Position numbers and translations under genes: made by a program. The notes beneath the pieces were generated by a model. It saw only the letters and a list, made by a program, of their open reading frames with translations, was not told where the DNA came from and searched no databases. This document shows, one piece after another, positions 37,204 to 46,070 of a stretch of DNA of 64,000 nucleotides; positions within the stretch are counted from its first letter, which is position 1, and every line of letters starts with the position of its first letter. The DNA comes from an uncultured Bacteroidia bacterium (GTDB taxonomy: Bacteria; Bacteroidota; Bacteroidia; Bacteroidales; ML635J-15), in NCBI GenBank assembly GCA_902791865.1, contig CADAXK010000003.1, positions 186,001 through 250,000 on the forward strand. Reading direction: 5' to 3'.

Positions 37204-37577
37204 AATAAAATTTACGATTGACGAGGTACGATTTACGATTGATTTGAATAATGGGCTAAAAAGGCTTGCAGGCTCACAGGCTAACAGCCAGACTGCTCGA
37301 CTGGTCTTCTTTCAGCCTTTTTGCCAAATTGGTGAAGCCACTCGAACATTGAACTTTTGAACCCTTAGAGCCGTGAATTGTACAATCGTGCCATGGCGCG
37401 ATTCAAGAAAAACGGCGTAGCCATGAAACGGCGCCAGCCACAGAAACACAGAGGGGCTAAAAGGCTAGAAGAAGAAAAGGCTAAAAGTCAATTGGCTTTA
37501 AGCCTGTTAGCCTTTCAGCCTGCAAGCCCTGAAACTTAGAAACGGCGCCAGCCATGAAACTTTGAAACTGGCGCAGC
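37204..37577. repeat. Repeat-rich intergenic region
   Basis: No gene seen. It contains AATCGTAAATC-type repeats, CAGGCTAACAG and AGCCTGTTAGCC words related to the array at 11119, a 20-bp palindrome AATCGTGCCATGGCGCGATT (37384-37403), and three CGGCGCCAGCCA/ACGGCGTAGCCA words. Confidence 0.7.
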
Positions 37578-39014
37578 CTATATTTCCACAATAAATATTT
37601 CAACTCTTCGGTTCAGTTCGCGACCTTGTTCTGTGCTGTTGTCGGCCACTGGGATGTTTGGTCCGAATCCACGGTATTTCATGCGAGTTTTGGGAATGCC
37701 CTTTTCGATGAGGTAGTTGTATACCGATGCGGCTCGTTCCACCGACAGTTTCTTGTTGTAGTTGTCATTGCCAATGTTATCGGTGTGTCCACGGATTTCG
37801 ATTCGGACGGTAGGCTTTTGCTCAAGTATGTTGTAAAGCGAATCAAGCTGTATGTACGACATGGTAAGCAGTTCGGATGAGTTGAACTCGAAATATATCT
37901 GGTTCAATCTGAAACGATCACCAATTTCGGCAACATCAAAGGCGGCTTTGGTTATCTGTGTTTTTAGACCTGTCGCATCGGTTTCGTTGGGATCGGCTTG
38001 TGCATTGCCGTTTATACCATTATTACCCTGTCCGTTCCCGTTTGCACCATTTGACGATGATGAAGAATTTCCGTTTCCATTGCCTTGTCCGTTATTGCCA
38101 TTGTTTTTGGAGTTGCCATTTCCATTGTCTTTCCCGTTGTTGCCAGAATTGCCTTCCCCGTTGCCATTGCTTGCAAGGTCGTTGTCGTTGATTTTCTTGG
38201 TATTGTATCCTGTCGCAGGGTCGAATGTGTCTGATTTCCAGTCGGAACTCCAAGCAAGGTCGTTGGTGCAGCCACATTCGAATTCCGATTCAATTTCAAA
38301 TACCGCCACATTGTCGATGAGGTAGTAGGCGTAGAAAAAAGCCGAGTCGGAATATTCGTTCTGGTTTGTGACATACTGGGTTGTACTATTGTCCCAAAAG
38401 TTTCCAATAGTAAGGTATTGTTCTCCGCCTCGTGCGCGGTAGTATCCGCAGAATTCAGTCCATTCGTCCATATTGTCCATTATATGTCCGGGACGATTTG
38501 TGATTTGTGGTCGCTGGAGAATTCTGTCTGCATTTTTTGCCTTTATCTGGTCAACTGTCAGCGTGATTCCAAGTGCATCAACCGAGTACATTGATTTTTT
38601 TGCGTTTACATAGTAGAATTTTACGCAGTACAGGGTGTTTTTTTTCAGTGGTTCAGTGAGTTTCGTTTGTAAGTATTCGCGCGAAACGCCTTTATAAACT
38701 GTCAGCGAATCATCGAATTTCTCGCGAAGTATAATGCCAGCGTATGCTCCTCCATCGTACGGGTACATGTAGCCAGCAAAGTTTTCGGGAACGCCGGCAC
38801 GCATTGCGCTGCAAGTGTGCATGAGGTCGGGTGTGCCGTAGTTGGGATTTATCCAATCGGGAAATGGATATTTAACGGCATAACCGCAATAGTCCTCGGG
38901 ACACGACCATGCGCTCTCGAAACTGTGGTTTTTCACAAGGTTTTGCGAAAATGCCCTATTATAAATAAATGGCACACTGCAACATAGCAATATGACAATG
39001 AGGATTTTTCGCAT
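37578..39014 (-). CDS. OmpA-family outer-membrane protein with sugar-binding-like N-terminus and Gly/Asn linker
   Basis: 478 residues. Signal peptide (about 1-24), then a beta-sandwich resembling CBM4/9 or DUF642 (NLVKNHSFESAWSCPEDY, KNTLYCVKFYYVNAKKS), a long Gly/Asn/Ser linker (about 283-345) and a C-terminal OmpA peptidoglycan-binding domain (about 365-478: IYFEFNSSELLTMSYIQLDS, IEIRGHTDNIGNDNYNKKLS, RAASVYNYLIEKGIP, NRRVEIFIVEI). It likely tethers the outer membrane to peptidoglycan. Same operon as the acyltransferase 1 base upstream. Confidence 0.85.
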   Translation of the reverse strand: MRKILIVILLCCSVPFIYNRAFSQNLVKNHSFESAWSCPEDYCGYAVKYPFPDWINPNYGTPDLMHTCSAMRAGVPENFAGYMYPYDGGAYAGIILREKFDDSLTVYKGVSREYLQTKLTEPLKKNTLYCVKFYYVNAKKSMYSVDALGITLTVDQIKAKNADRILQRPQITNRPGHIMDNMDEWTEFCGYYRARGGEQYLTIGNFWDNSTTQYVTNQNEYSDSAFFYAYYLIDNVAVFEIESEFECGCTNDLAWSSDWKSDTFDPATGYNTKKINDNDLASNGNGEGNSGNNGKDNGNGNSKNNGNNGQGNGNGNSSSSSNGANGNGQGNNGINGNAQADPNETDATGLKTQITKAAFDVAEIGDRFRLNQIYFEFNSSELLTMSYIQLDSLYNILEQKPTVRIEIRGHTDNIGNDNYNKKLSVERAASVYNYLIEKGIPKTRMKYRGFGPNIPVADNSTEQGRELNRRVEIFIVEI

Positions 39015-39015
39015 T

Positions 39016-39981
39016 TTATTTTTGCTTGCTTGGATAAATGGTGTTGATGTCGATGAGCGTCTTGTAGTTTTTCAGGTGTCTTGAGCGTTGCGATTCGCTT
39101 ATGTCGCTGATGTTTATAAGTATTCCTGTTTCCTCAACTGCGCCAAATTCGGGATTGTCGGCCGTGCCGAAAGTCTTCATGGTGTTCGAAAGTTTCATGT
39201 AGGCGTTTACTAAAGGAGGAATTTTGGAATTGTTATTTTTCAATAGGTTTTTCAGTTCCTTGTAGTCGTTTGAAAAATCATTGCCTGAAAATAATTTCTT
39301 GTTTTCTTCATAATCGAAGGTAATTGGCAATTTGGGGGTTACAAGGTTTTCGTTATCGGGAAAATACAAATGCAGGAATGATAAAAGCTGGTTTCGTGCA
39401 TTTACGTTGTAGTTCTTGTACATTGTGAATTTCCCGAACCAGTATTTGATGTGCTTGTATTCGGATGTTAGAGCCACCACACCATCCCATAGGTTGTCGA
39501 GAGCGAAAAATCCGCGGCGGAAATTTTTCAGGAACTGGTAGCTTGGCTGTATGAAAGAGCGCCCAAGTTCGATGGTGTAGGGGAGGTAGTCGGTTACAAA
39601 CTTTTCGGAGTAGTCGAAAATATGTCCGGTTGCGAGTTTTGCATTAGGATTGTCGGTTGTGTATTCGCCAAGAATGAACCTGTATCCTCCGATAATCTGC
39701 TTGTGGTGTGGATCCCAGACAATCATCTGGCAGTATGGTGCATCGGCAGAAATGTCGAACTCATCAATGTCTACTTCCTTGCCTGTGCCGCCGCCCGCAG
39801 CACGAAAAGTTATTTCGCGCAGACGACCAAGTTCCCGCATCAGGTTTGGGCACTGGTCGTGCGTGAATACATATATTTCGTTGGCGCCATAATTCGTCCG
39901 TCTCAGCAACCTGTCTTTAGTCAATTCGCTGAGCAGCAGGTTCTTGCTTACGGGGGAGATTATGTCGCTGGTTTTTTGCAT
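39016..39981 (-). CDS. GNAT-type N-acyltransferase of the GlsB/OlsB family
   Basis: 321 residues of the hemolysin/ornithine-acyltransferase group (Acetyltransf_5). MRELGRLREITFRAAGGGTGK and DEFDISADAPYCQMIVWDPH match the core; IIGGYRFILGEY and YTIELGRSFIQPSYQ are the substrate-binding parts. In Bacteroides, GlsB makes N-acyl glycine (commendamide precursor) and OlsB-like enzymes make lyso-ornithine lipid. Which amino acid is used here cannot be told. There is no adjacent O-acyltransferase partner. It is between an outer-membrane barrel gene and an OmpA gene with 0-1 base gaps. Confidence 0.8.
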   Translation of the reverse strand: MQKTSDIISPVSKNLLLSELTKDRLLRRTNYGANEIYVFTHDQCPNLMRELGRLREITFRAAGGGTGKEVDIDEFDISADAPYCQMIVWDPHHKQIIGGYRFILGEYTTDNPNAKLATGHIFDYSEKFVTDYLPYTIELGRSFIQPSYQFLKNFRRGFFALDNLWDGVVALTSEYKHIKYWFGKFTMYKNYNVNARNQLLSFLHLYFPDNENLVTPKLPITFDYEENKKLFSGNDFSNDYKELKNLLKNNNSKIPPLVNAYMKLSNTMKTFGTADNPEFGAVEETGILINISDISESQRSRHLKNYKTLIDINTIYPSKQK

Positions 39982-40755
39982 TTAGAATATTACGCCAACT
40001 TTCAGGCTTATGTCGTTAAATTTGATGCGTGGATTGAAAATATCTTCTGGTTTAGTTTCTCCTTTCAACGAGTTAATTTTGTCGAAGTCGAAGAATGTGC
40101 CCAAATATCCGATTTCGAATAGAAGCTTTGTGTTGCCAGCAAGAGTCCATTCTGCCCCACCGCCAACGAACCAACCGATATTAAACAGATTGGTTGACTT
40201 TGTAATAATATACACCTCCTTGGTTTCTGGAGTAATCTTTGATTTTATCCTGATCATCGGGTCGATTCCAAGTTTCAGGAAATATGTGAAATATCCGATC
40301 TCGTTTGTGCAGCCTTTTATTCCGATAGGAATATCGATGTAGGTGGTCGAGTATTTGTAGCTATGTGTTAATGAGTCGTTTGATGTCGGAATTAATTTTC
40401 CATCGATGTCTTTCAGGTCAACCAATCCATACTTGAACTCTGTAGTGCCACCCAGATTTGTAAGTCCTGCTGTAATATTGAGGGAGAAGTTCTGAGAGAA
40501 ATTCCAGTCCATTGTAGCTCCGAACCCGTAAGTGAGTTTTGCCTTGTTGTTTGATAGGAACGATTTGCTGTCGGACATCATCCACGAAACACCGCCCTTG
40601 AGGTAGAGACCGCCATCCACCTTATTCTTTTTCTGCTTTTGCTGTACCGGATTGGTCTGATATTGGTTTGAGCTTTGACTCTGGATTTGTTCTTGTGCAG
40701 ATAACAATGCTGTTGATAGCAATATTATTACAATGACATTGATAAATTTCTTCAT
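39982..40755 (-). CDS. PorT/OmpX-like outer-membrane beta-barrel
   Basis: 257 residues from ATG 40755 (MKKFINVIVIILLSTALLSAQ is a clear signal peptide). The frame continues upstream but the -7 element at 40792-40799 lies within it. The mature protein has a Gln/Lys linker, then strands ending in aromatic residues (GGLYLKGGVSWMMSDSKSF, NFSLNITAGLTNLGGTTEF) and finishes IKFNDISLKVGVIF with a terminal Phe, typical of outer-membrane barrels. First gene of the barrel-acyltransferase-OmpA operon. Confidence 0.78.
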   Translation of the reverse strand: MKKFINVIVIILLSTALLSAQEQIQSQSSNQYQTNPVQQKQKKNKVDGGLYLKGGVSWMMSDSKSFLSNNKAKLTYGFGATMDWNFSQNFSLNITAGLTNLGGTTEFKYGLVDLKDIDGKLIPTSNDSLTHSYKYSTTYIDIPIGIKGCTNEIGYFTYFLKLGIDPMIRIKSKITPETKEVYIITKSTNLFNIGWFVGGGAEWTLAGNTKLLFEIGYLGTFFDFDKINSLKGETKPEDIFNPRIKFNDISLKVGVIF

Positions 40756-40791
40756 GTTAATTATATTTACATTAAACAATTTATAAAAACG

Positions 40792-40799
40792 CAAAAATA
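40792..40799 (-). promoter_or_regulatory. -7-like element TATTTTTG of the barrel-acyltransferase-OmpA operon
   Basis: Minus strand, 37 bases before ATG 40755; diverges from the gldB promoter. Confidence 0.5.
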
Positions 40800-40852
40800 T
40801 ACATTTTATTGTCATCGTCCAATCTTTTTTTCGTTGTTAGCAATTCTCTTTT

Positions 40853-40860
40853 TAATTTTG
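40853..40860 (+). promoter_or_regulatory. -7-like element TAATTTTG of gldB
   Basis: TAnnTTTG match 19 bases before the gldB ATG. Confidence 0.55.
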
Positions 40861-40879
40861 CGTTTGTAATTTTACGAAT

Positions 40880-41887
40880 ATGCAAAGGCTGTTTTTATTT
40901 TTTATAGTTGCTAGTGTTTGCGTCATGACATCGTGCAATTCCAATCAGCTTGATGTTGATGTGTCTGACATTGAGGCTAATGTGCAGGTTGAGCGGTTCG
41001 ACCAGGAATTTTATGCTTGTTCCGATGATGTTTCGTTTTCCACTGTCGGGAAGCTCGCCGAAAAGTATCCGCTATTCTTCGACCTTTACAATTTGCGTGT
41101 GATTTCGTGTGGCTCTTATAGCGACCAGTCGTATTACGAATGTTTGCGTGTATTTTTCTCCGACTATTCGGTCGTAGAAGCTTACAGTGCGGTAAACAAG
41201 GAGTTTGCAAATTGTGACGATGTGCAGAACATTTTGAACGAGGGCTTCCGCCATCTTTTGTACTATTATCCAGATGAGGAATTACCTCGTGTGGTGACTT
41301 TCGTGGCTGGGTTCAATCAGTCGATTGTGCTTATGGACGGCTATGTGGGCATTGGTTTGGAGAAGTATCTTGGAACTGAGTGCAAGTTGTACGATATGCT
41401 TCAGATACCTGATTTTGCTAAGCGCGAAATGCAGCGCAATAGGATACCGATTGATGTAATGTCGGAATGGTTCCGTGACAGGCATCCTTACGAGCCAGCT
41501 ACTGAAAATCTTGCAAATGCAATGATTTACAACGGAATGCTTTTGTATTTCCTTGAGGCGATGTTCCCCGATATGCCCGAAGCCGACAGGCTTATGTACA
41601 CCGATGAGGAGCTGAATTATTGTCGTCATTTTGAGCGCGATATGTGGACTAGCCTGATTGAGAACGGTTATTTGTTTACCACGGATTTGTTTACAATTCG
41701 GAAGTTTACTGAGAATGCTCCTTTTACAGCGCCGTTTGGACAGGAATGCCCTGCTCGGGTAGTCAACTGGGCTGGTTTGCAGATTGTTAAGGCGTATGTT
41801 GAGAACAATAAGGTGTCGCTAACGGAATTGCTTGAAGAAACCGATTACCAGAAAATCTTGAATTTGTCGGAATATAACCCGAGGTAA
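40880..41887 (+). CDS. gldB: Gliding-motility/T9SS-associated lipoprotein GldB
   Basis: 335 residues. Signal peptide with lipobox MTSC (about 16-19). The remainder matches GldB: VQVERFDQEFYACSDD, YPLFFDLYNLRVISCG, YYPDEELPRVVTFVAGFNQS, MDGYVGIGLEKYLG and a C-terminal APFTAPFGQECPARVVNWAG. GldB is needed for gliding in Flavobacterium and is kept in non-gliding Bacteroidales that have the T9SS. It lies alone between divergent and co-directional genes. Confidence 0.88.
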   Translation: MQRLFLFFIVASVCVMTSCNSNQLDVDVSDIEANVQVERFDQEFYACSDDVSFSTVGKLAEKYPLFFDLYNLRVISCGSYSDQSYYECLRVFFSDYSVVEAYSAVNKEFANCDDVQNILNEGFRHLLYYYPDEELPRVVTFVAGFNQSIVLMDGYVGIGLEKYLGTECKLYDMLQIPDFAKREMQRNRIPIDVMSEWFRDRHPYEPATENLANAMIYNGMLLYFLEAMFPDMPEADRLMYTDEELNYCRHFERDMWTSLIENGYLFTTDLFTIRKFTENAPFTAPFGQECPARVVNWAGLQIVKAYVENNKVSLTELLEETDYQKILNLSEYNPR

Positions 41888-41914
41888 TTTACGATTTTGG
41901 ATTGGCTACACCGA

Positions 41915-41990
41915 GCTAAAGGTTTACGATTTACGATTGAATTTGAATCATCGAATCATCAAATCATCAAATTATCGAATTATCAAACTT
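41915..41990. repeat. Short-period AT-rich repeats (GAGCTAAAGGTT, ATCATCAAATCATC)
   Basis: Contains a GAGCTAAAGGTT word shared with four other gaps and a 9-10 base period AATCATCAAATCATCAAATT run directly upstream of a lipoprotein gene. Confidence 0.65.
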
Positions 41991-42006
41991 AGAAATGATT
42001 TATCGT

Positions 42007-42915
42007 ATGAAAAGAATATTAGTTATTACGCTTGCCATTGTTTCTCTTGCAGTAATGGTGCTGACAAGCGGTTGTGGAAAGGAAAAGGTTTATACAGTAA
42101 CTTTTGATGCCAATGGCGGAACTGGTGTTATGAAATCGCAGACATTTGTGAAGGAAGTTTCCCAGACATTGGTTTCAAATGAGTTTACAAGGAAAGGATA
42201 TGCATTTTCGGAGTGGAACACTATATCCGATGGTACTGGTGTGGTGTATTCCGATGCTCAAGAAATATCTCTGAATGACGACATTACATTGTATGCACAG
42301 TGGAAGGCTGTGTCGGGAAGTAAAAATGGTCACGATTATATAGATATGGGACTTCCTAGCGGTACATTGTGGGCGACATGCAATGTTGGTGCAAATACGC
42401 CAGAAATTTATGGGGATTCTTTCGCGTGGGGCGAAGTTTCGGCAAAAAACAGCTACTCGTGGAGCAATTACAAATATTGCAATGGAAATTTCAACGCACT
42501 CACAAAGTATTGTACTTCTGCAAGTTTTGGCGACAATGGATTTACGGATAACCGTAAAGTCTTGGAGCCTTCCGATGATGCTGCCACTGCAAATTGGGGA
42601 CAGGATTGGCGTATGCCAACTGTCGACGAAATGCGTGAACTCAGGGACAATTGTGTAATGCTCTGGACTGTGCAGAAAGGTACAAAGGGATTTTTGTTTA
42701 CCGGACCGAATGGCAATAGCATTTTTCTGCCTGCCGGGGGGTATTACTTCGATAGCGATCACGAAGATGTCGGTGTAGGCGGCTACTATTGGACAAGCTC
42801 TTTAGGTCCGGGAATGTCGGGGTATGCATGGCTATTCCATTTTTATGCCGATGGTTACGATATGAACAATTATGGTCGTGGACAGGGACGTTCGGTAAGG
42901 GCTGTTTGCAAATGA
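42007..42915 (+). CDS. FISUMP lipoprotein with InlB B-repeat
   Basis: 302 residues from ATG 42007. Lipobox TSGC (about 18-21). One InlB/Flg_new repeat (YTVTFDANGGTGVMKSQTF ... ITLYAQWKA, about 28-100), then a FISUMP domain: YIDMGLPSGTLWATCNVGAN, GDSFAWGEVSAKNSYSWSNY, WGQDWRMPTVDEMRELRDNC and the divergent end FLPAGGYYFDSDHEDVGVGG ... GRSVRAVCK. It lacks the fibronectin-like module of its 22714 paralog. Likely surface-exposed binding protein. Confidence 0.8.
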   Translation: MKRILVITLAIVSLAVMVLTSGCGKEKVYTVTFDANGGTGVMKSQTFVKEVSQTLVSNEFTRKGYAFSEWNTISDGTGVVYSDAQEISLNDDITLYAQWKAVSGSKNGHDYIDMGLPSGTLWATCNVGANTPEIYGDSFAWGEVSAKNSYSWSNYKYCNGNFNALTKYCTSASFGDNGFTDNRKVLEPSDDAATANWGQDWRMPTVDEMRELRDNCVMLWTVQKGTKGFLFTGPNGNSIFLPAGGYYFDSDHEDVGVGGYYWTSSLGPGMSGYAWLFHFYADGYDMNNYGRGQGRSVRAVCK

Positions 42916-42953
42916 TTTAATACAATTGACAATGTACAATTGATAATTGATAA

Positions 42954-42987
42954 TTTGTAGCGACGCGCCATGGCACGTCTCTACAAA
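42954..42987. repeat. Palindrome TTTGTAG...GCCATGGC...CTACAAA
   Basis: 34 bp with a few mismatched pairs, core GACGCGCCATGGCACGTC. Flanked by ATTGACAATGTACAATTGATAA and AATCATCAAATT repeats, the same context as at 33405. Confidence 0.7.
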
Positions 42988-43037
42988 TCAAATCATCAAA
43001 TTATTGAATCTTTGAATTGTTAAATCTTTGAATTTTA

Positions 43038-45005
43038 TTATTTCGTTTCCAATATCTTGAATTCCACCCTTCTATTTGCGCTGCGACCTTCTTCGGTGCC
43101 GTTGGTGGCGATTGGCTTTTCGTATGCATAGCCCTTGTATGTCAGACGATTTTCGGCTATACCCTTGTCGATGAGGTAATCGACAACAGTTTTTGCCCGT
43201 GATTCCGAAAGGTCGGTGTTGTACTTCAGGCTGCCTTGGTTGTCGGTATGACCGGAAATCTCGATTTTTAGGTTCGGTTGCTTTTTTAGAATTTCGGCAA
43301 CACGGTCAAGTTCGGCATACGATTCGGGCTGCAGCGACGATTTGTTGTAGTCGAAGAATATGTTTTTCAGGATTATGGTTGTGCCGACTTGGATTTTTTT
43401 CAGTTGCACGTCGATGACAAGTTCTTGGAAGTCGGCGGTGTCGGCAAGGTTGAAGTTTTCGCTGTGGAAAAGGTAGCCGTCCTTGCTTACGCTAAGTCCG
43501 TAGTTTTTTCCAGATGGCAAGTTAACGATGTATGCTCCCGACGAACTGTTCGACTTGAACGTTGATATAACTTCGTTTTTGCTGTTGTCGGTAATTTCTA
43601 TATGGGCTTCGATAGGAGAGCCGTTGTCTGCATCGGTGATTGTTCCTTTGACGAGGGTTACGAGAACTTTCGGTGCATTTTGCTTGTTATCTTTAGTTTG
43701 AAATTTCAGTTCGTAGATGTCGTGCAAGCCGTAGCCATCAGGGCGAACAGATGTGTAATAGGCATTTTTTCCGCTTGCAGTTATTGAGAAGAATACATCA
43801 TCGAGTGGGGTGTTGATTGGATAGCCGAGATTTTCCGGCTCCGACCAGTTTCCGCTGTTGTCCTTTACCGACTTGAAAATGTCGTAGCCTCCCATGGTGT
43901 TGTGCCCATTTGAACTAAAATACAATGTTCTGCCATCTGGATGAATGAAAACATCGCACTCGTCGTACTCGGAATTTATGGGCTTGCCTATATTAATTGG
44001 TTTCGACCAGTTGCCACTTCTGTCACGTGTGGAGTAGAATATGTCGCGTCCACCAATTGATTTGCTGTTTCTGCCCGAAATGAAGAATAGCGTCCTATTG
44101 TCGGACGAGAGGCAGGCGCGTGACTCGTGCGATTCAAGGTTGATGTTCTCCGAAATGTTTTTGGGTTTTTGCCACTTGCTTCCTTTTAGTGTAGAAACAT
44201 AAATGTCGCCACCATTGTCATCAATATATACGTACATTGTCTGTCCATCTGGCGAAAGACCAACAATCGCATCGTGCATTTTGGTGTTGAGCGGAGAACC
44301 GATGTTATGAGCTTTTGTCCAGCCAGCAGAAGAGTGCGAACTTTCGTATATGTCCTCGTAGTACATTCCATCGTCAGCAATCTGGTTTCCTGTAGTGCCT
44401 TTTCTGCGCGAAGTAAAATATAGCTTTGATCCGTCGGAAGTTACTAGAGGACCATATTCGCGGTATTCGGTATTGATGTTTTCGCCGAGGTTAATGATTT
44501 CTACATCTACCGTGTCCTTCATGATTTCGATTCCGTTGTTGCATTGTTGTATAAGTCGGCGAATCTCGGCTTGTTCATTCTTGTCTTTCAGTGTTTTCAG
44601 ATAGTCGGAGTAGCACTTTTTTGCATCTGCAAATTTGTAGTTCCAGTGGTAGCCGCATCCGAGGTAGAAAAGGATTCGCTTGTCGATGGTTTTGTTTAGC
44701 TTGTATGCGCGTTCAAAGTATTCAAGGCATTGAGACTTCTGTATTGAGTTGAAATGGCAGTAGCCAATCTTATAGTTAAGGTCGGAATTGTTTGGATTGA
44801 AGTTTTGCGCTGGCATATAATATTTAAGTGCATTAGCGAAGTCTCCAGCGTAGAAAAAATCATCTCCAGTCCTAATGTTTGATTTTGCTGTGTTTACTTC
44901 GTTTGCTCGGCCGGGAAAGTTTGAGGTTGTGAATTTTGTGTCAACCTGAGCCGATGCGAAGCAGAAAAGCATTAGAAATGTTATTGTGGTAATAATTGTT
45001 TTCAT
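43038..45005 (-). CDS. porE: PorE-like T9SS protein (TPR, PD40 propeller, CRD, OmpA)
   Basis: 655 residues from ATG 45005 (MKTIITTITFLMLFCFASAQ signal peptide). Order: TPR repeats (about 35-135; NALKYYMPAQNFNPNNSDLN), a PD40/WD40-like beta-propeller (about 185-450; LVTSDGSKLYFTSRRKGTTG, GLSPDGQTMYVYIDDNGGD, FIHPDGRTLYFSSNGHNTMG), a carboxypeptidase-regulatory domain (about 460-530; VKGTITDADNGSPIEAHIEI) and OmpA (about 545-655; IFFDYNKSSLQPESYAELDR, ISGHTDNQGSLKYNTDLSES). This order and length match PorE of Porphyromonas, which anchors the T9SS to peptidoglycan. Several paralogs share this plan, so the symbol is tentative. Confidence 0.72.
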   Translation of the reverse strand: MKTIITTITFLMLFCFASAQVDTKFTTSNFPGRANEVNTAKSNIRTGDDFFYAGDFANALKYYMPAQNFNPNNSDLNYKIGYCHFNSIQKSQCLEYFERAYKLNKTIDKRILFYLGCGYHWNYKFADAKKCYSDYLKTLKDKNEQAEIRRLIQQCNNGIEIMKDTVDVEIINLGENINTEYREYGPLVTSDGSKLYFTSRRKGTTGNQIADDGMYYEDIYESSHSSAGWTKAHNIGSPLNTKMHDAIVGLSPDGQTMYVYIDDNGGDIYVSTLKGSKWQKPKNISENINLESHESRACLSSDNRTLFFISGRNSKSIGGRDIFYSTRDRSGNWSKPINIGKPINSEYDECDVFIHPDGRTLYFSSNGHNTMGGYDIFKSVKDNSGNWSEPENLGYPINTPLDDVFFSITASGKNAYYTSVRPDGYGLHDIYELKFQTKDNKQNAPKVLVTLVKGTITDADNGSPIEAHIEITDNSKNEVISTFKSNSSSGAYIVNLPSGKNYGLSVSKDGYLFHSENFNLADTADFQELVIDVQLKKIQVGTTIILKNIFFDYNKSSLQPESYAELDRVAEILKKQPNLKIEISGHTDNQGSLKYNTDLSESRAKTVVDYLIDKGIAENRLTYKGYAYEKPIATNGTEEGRSANRRVEFKILETK

Positions 45006-45029
45006 TATTATTTGAATAAATATTTGTGG

Positions 45030-45059
45030 CAAACTTAAGTAAAATTTTGGTTTGTGCAA
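45030..45059 (-). promoter_or_regulatory. Promoter of the PorE-like gene (-33 TTG, -7 TAAGTTTG)
   Basis: Minus strand: TAAGTTTG at 45030-45037 and TTG at 45057-45059, spacer 19 bases. This rules out the open-frame start at 45059. Confidence 0.72.
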
Positions 45060-45239
45060 TGAAAGAAATGAAGTTGTTTTTTCGCATCATTGCTTGGCAA
45101 ATGACGTTTTTGACGAATCTTGGTTGTTGCCTTTTGCTGTAATTTTCAATTTTACGACAATATGAGTGTTGTTTTTAGTGAATGTAATCCTTTGAGAATA
45201 AATGCAAAATAAGATTTTTTCAAGAAAATGAAAAAAATA

Positions 45240-45272
45240 TTTGGAAGTAATTATAAAATTGCCTTACCTTTG
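45240..45272 (+). promoter_or_regulatory. Promoter of the tRNA pair (-33 TTTG, -7 TACCTTTG)
   Basis: TTTG at 45240-45243 and TACCTTTG at 45265-45272 with a 21-base spacer, the best consensus match in the window; tRNA-Gly begins 12 bases later. Confidence 0.88.
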
Positions 45273-45283
45273 CAACGCTTTTA

Positions 45284-45356
<73 letters not shown>

Positions 45357-45395
45357 CTTTTTTTTTACGCTCTTTTGAAGTTTAAAAGAACAAGT

Positions 45396-45480
45396 GCCCT
45401 GGTGGCGGAATAGGTAGACGCGCTGGACTTAAAATCCAGTGATCATTGCGATCGTGCCGGTTCGACCCCGGCCCGGGGTA
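45396..45480 (+). tRNA. tRNA-Leu (TAA)
   Basis: 85 bases. Acceptor GCCCTGG / CCGGGGT, anticodon arm CTGGA-CTTAAAA-TCCAG (anticodon TAA), long variable arm TGATCATTGCGATCG, T arm GCCGG-TTCGACC-CCGGC. CCA is not encoded. Shares the promoter of the preceding tRNA. Confidence 0.95.
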
Positions 45481-46047
45481 CCTATTAAATTAAGAGGATA
45501 AAAGAATTGTTTTCATATTGTTTTCCGGATGAGCGATTGTTCATTCGGTTTTTTTATGCCTTTTTCTCTGGTCTGCCTACATGTCGGGTGCTGTTGAACG
45601 ATATGAGGTCCTATCAAGCATAAAGCAAAGTATGATTACTCGCTTTTTCACAAAAACATTCCGCTCAAGCCGCGGTGGCTTTTACTTTTTTGTTGGCAAA
45701 AAAGTAAACAAAAAACCATGTCCGCTGCGTCTGCTTCGCTAAAAATCGATTGCACTTCGCTAAAAAGCATAAACTTACCGTATGTGATGGTTGCGTTTTA
45801 GACGCGAACCATCACAACGGTTTCAAACAGAATGCTTTTTTACGCTTCGTTCCGTCGATTTTCTTAACGCTCACCAGCCAAGGCGGCAATCAAGGTATCG
45901 CTAACGCAATGGATAAAAAAACAAATCTGTCTTCGAGAGATTCCGTTTTTTTTGCATTGCCCAATAATATTCACCCACTTTTTCCGTTGCCATCTTTTTC
46001 TTCTTGAAAAATACATGCTAGTTGGACTCAATTTCCGAAATTATATG
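45481..46047. other. Gap with decayed repeats, no gene
   Basis: 570 bases behind the tRNAs. It contains a CTTTTTTGTTGGCAAAAAAG imperfect palindrome at about 45689-45708 and low-complexity words such as GATTACTCGC. An open frame at 45750-46007 has no start context, no family and a composition unlike the genes; I treat it as chance. Position behind tRNA genes would suit an old integration, but no integrase or duplicated tRNA end is seen. Confidence 0.5.
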
Positions 46048-46055
46048 TAGGTTTG
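46048..46055 (+). promoter_or_regulatory. -7 element TAGGTTTG of the M20 peptidase gene
   Basis: Overlaps the TTG at 46053 that begins the open frame, so the ATG at 46071 is the start. Confidence 0.6.
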
Positions 46056-46070
46056 CACAAAATTATTGAC

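Noticed and set aside
45750..46007. 85-residue open frame behind the tRNAs
   Set aside because: Derived from decayed repeat DNA; no promoter, family or signal peptide.
45481..46047. tRNA-associated genomic island
   Set aside because: No integrase, no repeated tRNA 3' end, and core genes resume at once.
46053..46070. TTG start for the M20 peptidase
   Set aside because: Lies in the -7 element; ATG 46071 follows directly and begins the family's normal N-terminus.
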